Shown here: piece after piece, positions 22,936 through 27,212 of the stretch | How positions within the stretch are numbered: position 1 is the first letter of the stretch | How the letters are laid out: the number at the start of each line of letters is the position of its first letter | Source of the DNA: a virus | Direction: 5' to 3' (one strand) | DNA: 27,212 nt | Virus record (IMG/VR): IMGVR_UViG_3300038491_000065 | Span: 1-27,212 of that record | Program-made: the position numbers and the translations under genes | Notes under the pieces: generated by a model | Seen by the model: the letters and a program-made list of their open reading frames with translations, nothing else | The model's database searches: none | Told to the model about the DNA's origin: nothing

Positions 22936-22943
22936 TATTTATT
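22936..22943 (-). promoter_or_regulatory. Late promoter (AATAAATA) of gp15-like gene
   Basis: A NATAAATA octamer overlapping the helicase stop, 41 nt before the gp15-like ATG. It marks the change from replication-type genes to the late structural block. Confidence 0.5.
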
Positions 22944-24576
22944 ACAAAAATCTCTCAATAAAATATTTTGGTAATTTATGCCTATTTTTAATGATATTTT
23001 CTGTAATTGCACCGTCTAAAATATAAGTTATACAATAGTCTTTCTTCGATCTAATACCCCTACCGCATGATTGAATTAAGGTACAGAGCATTTTATTTTG
23101 ATACCAACTAAAATTATCCTTCATTAACCTCTCAATTCTAACATCCTTAGTTGGTAGAAAGGGAGCCTTAACAATAATTTGAAACCGAGCTAAATCATCC
23201 TTTAAATCTACCCCAAATGTCATTGATGGTGATATGAGAACAGTTGGGTCATCTGTTGAAGTATGTTGTTCTAAGATATCCTCATTTCTCACTCCAGGTT
23301 CCCGAATTAAGAACCTGTCTGATGTTAATTCGTTCGCTATACCTTTGGTAATAGTATTATTATGTGTATGTATAATGCCCTTATCATTTTTATGGTGATC
23401 ACATATTTCTACGATCTGCTTTATAACTTTAGGTAAATTATTTTTAAGATTATAATAATTTAATTTAAATTTAGTGTTACAAACGATAGGTGCATTTTTA
23501 GGCTCAAATGTAGATTCAGCCTCCACATATTTAAAGTTATCAATACCGAGTGATTTGCAAAAATTGTCGGGGTCAATAATTGTAGCTGACATCAATATAA
23601 CACCATCCGCATAATCAAACAGCTTGTGGGCTAGCTTATTTACCTTAAGTGGCATAAAGGTTACCCCCTCACGATCTCTATCAAAGACATATTCTGACTC
23701 GCTCCATGATTCTATAACGAGGTTAATCCTACTATGAATGTTGCGAAGTCTAATTATCTCACCCTTGAGGTCAATTAACATCCGCTTATTTGATGTACCT
23801 TTTTTGGCTATTAATAAATCCTTAATATTATTAATTCTTTCATTGATATTTGCAGATAAGGTATTTAACCATTTATAGCCATCCGTCCTACTAGTATAGG
23901 GTGTGTAATCGATATTAGAACTTTTAATAACTTTATATTCTACTTTACATGAGAACTCCTTAACTAACTGATCTTCAAGTTCTGAGGCTTCATCACATAT
24001 TAAAAACTGTCTCTTCTTAAGGTGTTCTGGTAAAGCGAAGAACATACTATAATTAAGCGTATTAAACTGTGCAGTTAGTGTAGTATTTCTCTGCTCATAA
24101 TATGGGCAGCATTTTTTTGCCCAACACTCCTCTTTTATTTTTGGTAAGTGTAAGCAAGGAGCTACTTCAACCGAAAAGTTAGGATCTATCGCACATTGAT
24201 AATTTGATTTACCTTTAAGAACTTCAACATCATTAAAAAGCTCTTTATATTGATCCTGAAGAGATTTGGTAATTGTTAAGGCAGTACAACCAAATGATGG
24301 CTCTTCTTCACACTCATCACTATGTACGTATCCTCCACCATGCATCTGCCTATAGGCAAGATATGAAGTAATTACATCTCTAAAATTATTAGAACATTTT
24401 TTCGATATGTTACCTACAGTCTTCGAAATGAATGATTTACCACTCCCAGTCGGCGCATTACACACCACAAACTTATAACCATCATTAAATGCTTTATCTA
24501 TACAACTAAGAAGCTCAACTTGTTGAGAATTAGGAGTATACTTAGGCGGGAAATGAGTTAATATATTAGGTATCAC
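22942..24576 (-). CDS. DinG/XPD-like superfamily 2 helicase with Fe-S cysteines
   Basis: A 544-residue helicase. Walker A is APTGSGKS (41-48), the DEAH-type box is CDEAS (194-198), motif III-like ILMSATI follows, and motif VI is QSCGRGIRSKKD (502-513), close to the QxxGRxxR of XPD/DinG enzymes. Between motifs Ia and II are Cys128, Cys141, Cys151, Cys156 and Cys157, in the place where XPD/DinG helicases bind a 4Fe-4S cluster. These enzymes unwind 5'-to-3', including forked, R-loop and damaged DNA. It is unlike T4 Dda, UvsW or gp41, so it is an addition to or replacement within the T4 replication/repair set. It follows the 114-aa gene by 16 nt. A TATAAT box lies 6 nt upstream of its start. Confidence 0.88.
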   Translation of the reverse strand: MIPNILTHFPPKYTPNSQQVELLSCIDKAFNDGYKFVVCNAPTGSGKSFISKTVGNISKKCSNNFRDVITSYLAYRQMHGGGYVHSDECEEEPSFGCTALTITKSLQDQYKELFNDVEVLKGKSNYQCAIDPNFSVEVAPCLHLPKIKEECWAKKCCPYYEQRNTTLTAQFNTLNYSMFFALPEHLKKRQFLICDEASELEDQLVKEFSCKVEYKVIKSSNIDYTPYTSRTDGYKWLNTLSANINERINNIKDLLIAKKGTSNKRMLIDLKGEIIRLRNIHSRINLVIESWSESEYVFDRDREGVTFMPLKVNKLAHKLFDYADGVILMSATIIDPDNFCKSLGIDNFKYVEAESTFEPKNAPIVCNTKFKLNYYNLKNNLPKVIKQIVEICDHHKNDKGIIHTHNNTITKGIANELTSDRFLIREPGVRNEDILEQHTSTDDPTVLISPSMTFGVDLKDDLARFQIIVKAPFLPTKDVRIERLMKDNFSWYQNKMLCTLIQSCGRGIRSKKDYCITYILDGAITENIIKNRHKLPKYFIERFL

Positions 24577-24592
24577 ATATACATTATATGCC

Positions 24593-24937
24593 CTACTCTG
24601 CAGAAGTCAATATGTATACGAAATTATTATACAATTTAGATGTTTGTGATAGATCTAGAAACTTTGACTGTAATATTAGATCACTATCTTTTAAAAACGA
24701 GCTCAATTTATAATTAAACACTGTTATATTATCTATTTTTTCAACATTAAATGGGTATGGCATCTCGTACATTTTGAGATGACCATCTACTTCAATCATA
24801 AATCTAATATAATGTTGCTTTATTTGAAATATTTTAAATTTACCTTTCTTAAGAATCTTCTTATCTGTTCTTATTACAATATTTGATAATAGAAAGGGTT
24901 TAACATAATTAGCTACATTTTCTAGACAGTTATTCAT
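24593..24937 (-). CDS. Hypothetical protein (114 aa)
   Basis: A 114-residue basic protein with alternating beta-type segments (KFKIFQIKQHYIRFMIEV, LKMYEMPYPFNVEKI) and a final helix. No family recognised. Its ATG overlaps the upstream stop by 4 nt (ATGA), and it is followed 16 nt later by the helicase, so it is in the replication-type operon. No transmembrane segment or signal peptide is seen. A helicase accessory role is possible from context only. Confidence 0.65.
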   Translation of the reverse strand: MNNCLENVANYVKPFLLSNIVIRTDKKILKKGKFKIFQIKQHYIRFMIEVDGHLKMYEMPYPFNVEKIDNITVFNYKLSSFLKDSDLILQSKFLDLSQTSKLYNNFVYILTSAE

Positions 24938-25311
24938 GTGTTCATAAAGTTTGCTTTTTGGTCACCGGACATTGGATATATATTATCATTAAAATATGTC
25001 CAAAATTCCTCTGATACCGGTATCTTTTCAATTAAATCGCATTGACCCATATTAATATTCCTATAATTCTGCATTAATATGTCCCACACATTAATAATGT
25101 TATCTTTAGCTTCATTAATTTGTGATGGGCGTGTAGGGGGCTTATAGTTAAGTGTAATTCTACCATTTGTAGAATTTAATAAACTATATGATTTTGTACA
25201 AAGCATGCGCCTGGTTGGTGGTGCACCTGCTTTGGGTATCTTTCTAACAAATCGAATATCACATACATTTGATAGAAGTATACTATCAAGAGTTGATCTT
25301 TGTACTATCAC
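24934..25311 (-). CDS. WYL_2 (DUF2693)-like small protein
   Basis: A 125-residue protein: LSNVCDIRFVRKIPKAG with RRMLCTKSYSLLNSTNGR (residues 13-49) fits the short Sm-like/SH3 beta-barrel family WYL_2, common in marine T4-like phages, where a V-x-F-x-K strand is followed by R-x-M-x-C-T. The second half (INVWDILMQNYRNINMGQCDLIEKIPVSEEFWTYF) is a helical/strand tail that in such phages often ends the protein. The start is GTG 25311, which overlaps the co-chaperonin gene by 26 nt; no ATG occurs before the domain. Function unknown; WYL-type barrels bind nucleotides or nucleic acid. Family call from pattern memory. Confidence 0.6.
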   Translation of the reverse strand: MIVQRSTLDSILLSNVCDIRFVRKIPKAGAPPTRRMLCTKSYSLLNSTNGRITLNYKPPTRPSQINEAKDNIINVWDILMQNYRNINMGQCDLIEKIPVSEEFWTYFNDNIYPMSGDQKANFMNT

Positions 25312-25702
25312 TTTTTAATTTACAAATACCAAACAGCCTATCCTCATTTAAAAAGATACCTTTCTTAACCTTCCCGATACCTTCAACATCAATATTTGCT
25401 ACAGTAACTCCTAGGTTATTTGGAAAGATTACAATATCACCCACTTTAGCAGTTACAACTTTAGGACCTGCTAGTAGGATTTTAGCTTTACGCCAGGCTC
25501 GAGTAATAGCATTTGTTGGTACTACAATACCATTCCTCTCAATTTCACCTTCTTCCGTCTCATCAATATATTCTACTAGTAGAATATCATCAAAAATGGC
25601 AGACAATTCAAAGTCATCAGTAAGACCTACATCACCAGTACTATTCGGTGATAGATCAATTAAATGCTTTTCCGGTGTTAATTTATTAATATCTGCAGGC
25701 AT
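25286..25702 (-). CDS. 31: GroES/T4 gp31-like co-chaperonin
   Basis: A 138-residue protein with a GroES-type core: FDDILLVEYID (like DRVIVKR), a mobile-loop region ending NGIVVPTN (like GGIVLTG), KAKILLAGPKVVTAKVGDIVIFPNNLGV (like GEVLAVGNG ... VKVGDIVIFNDGYGV), and a closing FLNEDRLFGIC (like IMSESDILAIV). T4 gp31 replaces GroES on GroEL so that gp23 can fold; the gp23 homologue here would be the expected client. It has an extra N-terminal ~35 residues. I chose ATG 25702, because the longer frame starts with GTG at 25723 and adds seven residues without GroES similarity. A TATAAT box lies 4 nt upstream. Confidence 0.8.
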   Translation of the reverse strand: MPADINKLTPEKHLIDLSPNSTGDVGLTDDFELSAIFDDILLVEYIDETEEGEIERNGIVVPTNAITRAWRKAKILLAGPKVVTAKVGDIVIFPNNLGVTVANIDVEGIGKVKKGIFLNEDRLFGICKLKSDSTKINS

Positions 25703-25732
25703 ATAAATTATATATACCGACACTGCAGAATA

Positions 25733-26098
25733 TCAAGTCAGTTCATTTAAATATTGTTGCAACTCCCTAACCGAAATTTGGTTATTACTAGCAATAAGTG
25801 CTAGATTATCAGTCTCTTCAGTTACAGCTTTTTTATTTTTCTTAATGTACTGTATACGTTTGAATTTAAGTCTAGGTATCAGGTAGTAGTATAGCTTATA
25901 CATTTCCTGCTTACTTTCAAACAATGAGTGAAACTTATTTAAAGTCTCATTTGTAAAATTTACAGTATCTTTCCCGTAAAATGATAACCACCTATTAAAG
26001 AGAAATGGTACAAAGCTCTGCTCACCTTCTAGATCTAATACACCTGCGTCATCTTTTTTAGAAAAGAAAAGCTTATTTTGTGTTTGGAAGAAATTCAT
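25733..26098 (-). CDS. 62: Clamp loader small subunit, T4 gp62-like
   Basis: A 121-residue protein resembling the short gp62 forms of marine T4-like phages: FVPFLFNRWLSFYGKDTVNF (residues 33-52), a helical ETLNKFHSLFESKQEMYKLYYYLIPRLKFKRIQYIKK segment, and a C-terminal SVRELQQYLNEL helix. T4 gp62 (187 residues) works with gp44 to load the gp45 clamp. I chose ATG 26098, which overlaps the DUF366-like stop by 1 nt (TAATG), over the upstream in-frame start at 26128. gp44 and gp45 are not in the window. Assignment is by pattern; identity with T4 itself is weak. Confidence 0.65.
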   Translation of the reverse strand: MNFFQTQNKLFFSKKDDAGVLDLEGEQSFVPFLFNRWLSFYGKDTVNFTNETLNKFHSLFESKQEMYKLYYYLIPRLKFKRIQYIKKNKKAVTEETDNLALIASNNQISVRELQQYLNELT

Positions 26099-26679
26099 TA
26101 TACCAAAATTTTCGACGTCGCGACCCACTGATCCAACACTTCATTATTGAAATAATTAATTACAGATGTCATAAATGATTCAATTTGAGTATCGCTTAAA
26201 TGTGTCGAATATGCAAATCCCGGAGCTTTTCTACCAGCGTTAATATTAATACCAGTATGCCCGAGAGCTACGCTATCTTTACTATACGTAATAGATACAC
26301 TTACTTTACCAGAGTCTCTAACCTTATCATCTGACCCAATAAACTTATCCTGCACCATTAAATCATCACCATCAACTATAATTGGCATTGATAAAATATT
26401 AGACAAAATATTTGCAATAGCTGTGTTAAATAATCTTTGAAAAGATACTGCACCTAAGGGGCACATATTTGGAATTTCCCAGCAAAAGTTAACTGCATCC
26501 TCAGAGTAAATATAGTCATTTGAGAGAGCATCCTCTAGATCAATTAAGTTATCACTCACATACATAGGCGCCCGAAATGCTATAATATTACCAACTGGAC
26601 TTACTACCTTTTTAAAGAACTTATACGCGAACCTATCATGGATCAAATTACCTTCATACACTTGCTGACTAATAATCAT
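26098..26679 (-). CDS. DUF366-like protein (193 aa)
   Basis: A 193-residue protein resembling DUF366 (biotin/lipoate ligase-like fold, class II aaRS superfamily): the N-terminal NLIHDRFAYKFFKKVVSPVGNII, then FRAPMYVSDNLIDLEDAL, YSEDAVNFCWEIP, and AVSFQRLFNTAIANIL correspond to the family's W/FAY, GPM, DxED and HF-E blocks. SVSITYSKDSVALGHTGIN and KAPGFAYSTHLSD follow. The ligand and reaction are not known. It is translationally coupled to gp62 (1-nt overlap), suggesting early or replication-linked expression. Similar genes are, from memory, present in marine T4-like phages. Confidence 0.55.
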   Translation of the reverse strand: MIISQQVYEGNLIHDRFAYKFFKKVVSPVGNIIAFRAPMYVSDNLIDLEDALSNDYIYSEDAVNFCWEIPNMCPLGAVSFQRLFNTAIANILSNILSMPIIVDGDDLMVQDKFIGSDDKVRDSGKVSVSITYSKDSVALGHTGININAGRKAPGFAYSTHLSDTQIESFMTSVINYFNNEVLDQWVATSKILV

Positions 26680-26681
26680 AT

Positions 26682-26700
26682 AGTGTATTATATATACACT
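26682..26700. repeat. 7-bp inverted repeat at end of epimerase gene
   Basis: AGTGTAT-TATAT-ATACACT, overlapping the epimerase stop and lying just before the DUF366-like start. There is no T-run, so it is weak as a terminator. It also contains a TATAAT box on the minus strand. Confidence 0.35.
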
Positions 26701-27212
26701 TGAGAATTAATCCAGGCAAATGTTGTCTCAATACCATATTTAAGAGATTGTGTTGGCTCCCAATTCATATGCTCCCTATATAAATTGTTATCAGAATTGC
26801 GGCCTCTGACACCCTCCGGACACTCAAAACCATATTTATCAATAAAATCATTACCTGAGAGATTTTGTATTTTATTATCTTTACCGGCAGCATCTAAGGC
26901 CAATTGAGCGAGTTCATTGATAGAGACCATCTCTTCTGAACCAATATTAACAGGGCCTAAAAATTTATCTTGTCTCATAAATCTTAAAACTGCTTCCACA
27001 CATTCATCTACATACAAAAAAGATCTAGTCTGTAGACCATCTCCCCAAACCTCAAGCCCTTCTCCTTCCTTAAGCTCAGCCGCTTTTCGACACATCGCAG
27101 CAGGAGCCTTTTCTTTACCACCTTGCCATGTACCCAACGGGCCGAAAATATTATGAAATCTCGCAATCCTAACATCTAATTTATGATTTTTACTAAATGC
27201 CAAATATAATCT
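26688..27212 (-). CDS. GDP-mannose 3,5-epimerase-like protein, C-terminal part (cut by window edge)
   Basis: C-terminal ~174 residues of an extended SDR sugar-nucleotide epimerase. The frame is open to the right edge, so the N-terminal NAD-binding GxxGxxG and catalytic Tyr-x-x-x-Lys lie outside the window. The visible part matches GDP-mannose 3,5-epimerase (GME) closely: RIARFHNIFGPLGTW, GGKEKAPAAMCRKA, VWGDGLQTRSFLYVDECVEAVLR, GPVNIGSEEMVSINELA, PEGVRGRNSDN and a final TFAWI. GME interconverts GDP-mannose, GDP-L-galactose and GDP-L-gulose. In a phage it could supply a sugar for DNA or virion glycosylation or alter host surface sugars. It is upstream of the DUF366-like gene in the same direction. 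The TTG at 27201-27203 is just an internal Leu codon. Confidence 0.85.
   Translation of the reverse strand, partial: RLYLAFSKNHKLDVRIARFHNIFGPLGTWQGGKEKAPAAMCRKAAELKEGEGLEVWGDGLQTRSFLYVDECVEAVLRFMRQDKFLGPVNIGSEEMVSINELAQLALDAAGKDNKIQNLSGNDFIDKYGFECPEGVRGRNSDNNLYREHMNWEPTQSLKYGIETTFAWINSQVYI

Noticed and set aside
22443-23026. Overlapping plus-strand ORFs of 72-91 codons opposite the gp15-like and helicase genes
   Set aside because: Antisense shadows of conserved minus-strand genes.
1-27212. tRNA genes, integrase, IS elements or attachment sites
   Set aside because: I looked for cloverleaf arms, recombinase motifs and flanking terminal repeats and saw none.

Overview
The window looks like part of the genome of a large lytic myovirus with a T4-type virion, probably marine. 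The minus strand carries the T4 head and neck genes in a recognisable order: a gp15-like sheath stabiliser, gp20 portal, gp13-like neck protein, gp4-like head completion nuclease, gp21 protease, a small core protein, gp22 scaffold and gp23 major capsid protein. The T4-type late-promoter octamer NATAAATA lies just upstream of most of these genes. There is no integrase, tRNA, IS element or CRISPR array. The host cannot be fixed from the sequence. Starts are AT-rich and mostly lack Shine-Dalgarno sites, and the fiber repeats resemble types common in marine phages and Bacteroidetes.

Left end (1-2858, plus strand): a tight four-gene operon encodes a TGT/DpdA-like transglycosylase, a PurN-type formyltransferase, a NadR-like P-loop kinase and a bimodular QueF nitrile reductase. 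Together these read as a 7-deazaguanine DNA-modification module. QueF would make preQ1 from preQ0, the DpdA-like enzyme would exchange guanine in DNA for a 7-deazaguanine base, and the formyltransferase would N-formylate the preQ1 amine (predicted product fdPreQ1). This is the most interesting system in the window. The kinase is its unexplained member. A terminator follows queF.

Middle (2954-13626, plus strand): there are two modular fiber genes (2483 and 891 codons) and a small downstream gene. Both fibers have an AT-rich phage-like N-terminus joined abruptly to a GC-rich repetitive body. That body contains 16- and 17-residue tandem repeats, GNVGIGTTTP hinges and cassettes shared between the two proteins. 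A 32-bp palindromic terminator separates this plus-strand block from the converging minus-strand late block.

Right part (13782-27212, minus strand): from right to left come a GDP-mannose 3,5-epimerase-like gene cut by the window edge, a DUF366-like protein, a gp62-like clamp-loader subunit, a GroES/gp31-like co-chaperonin, a WYL_2-like small protein, an unknown protein, a DinG/XPD-like Fe-S helicase, then the late structural genes ending at gp23, whose transcript ends in a UUCG-loop terminator. Two further small late genes lie beyond it. All family assignments come from reading motifs and remembered family patterns; no database search was possible.
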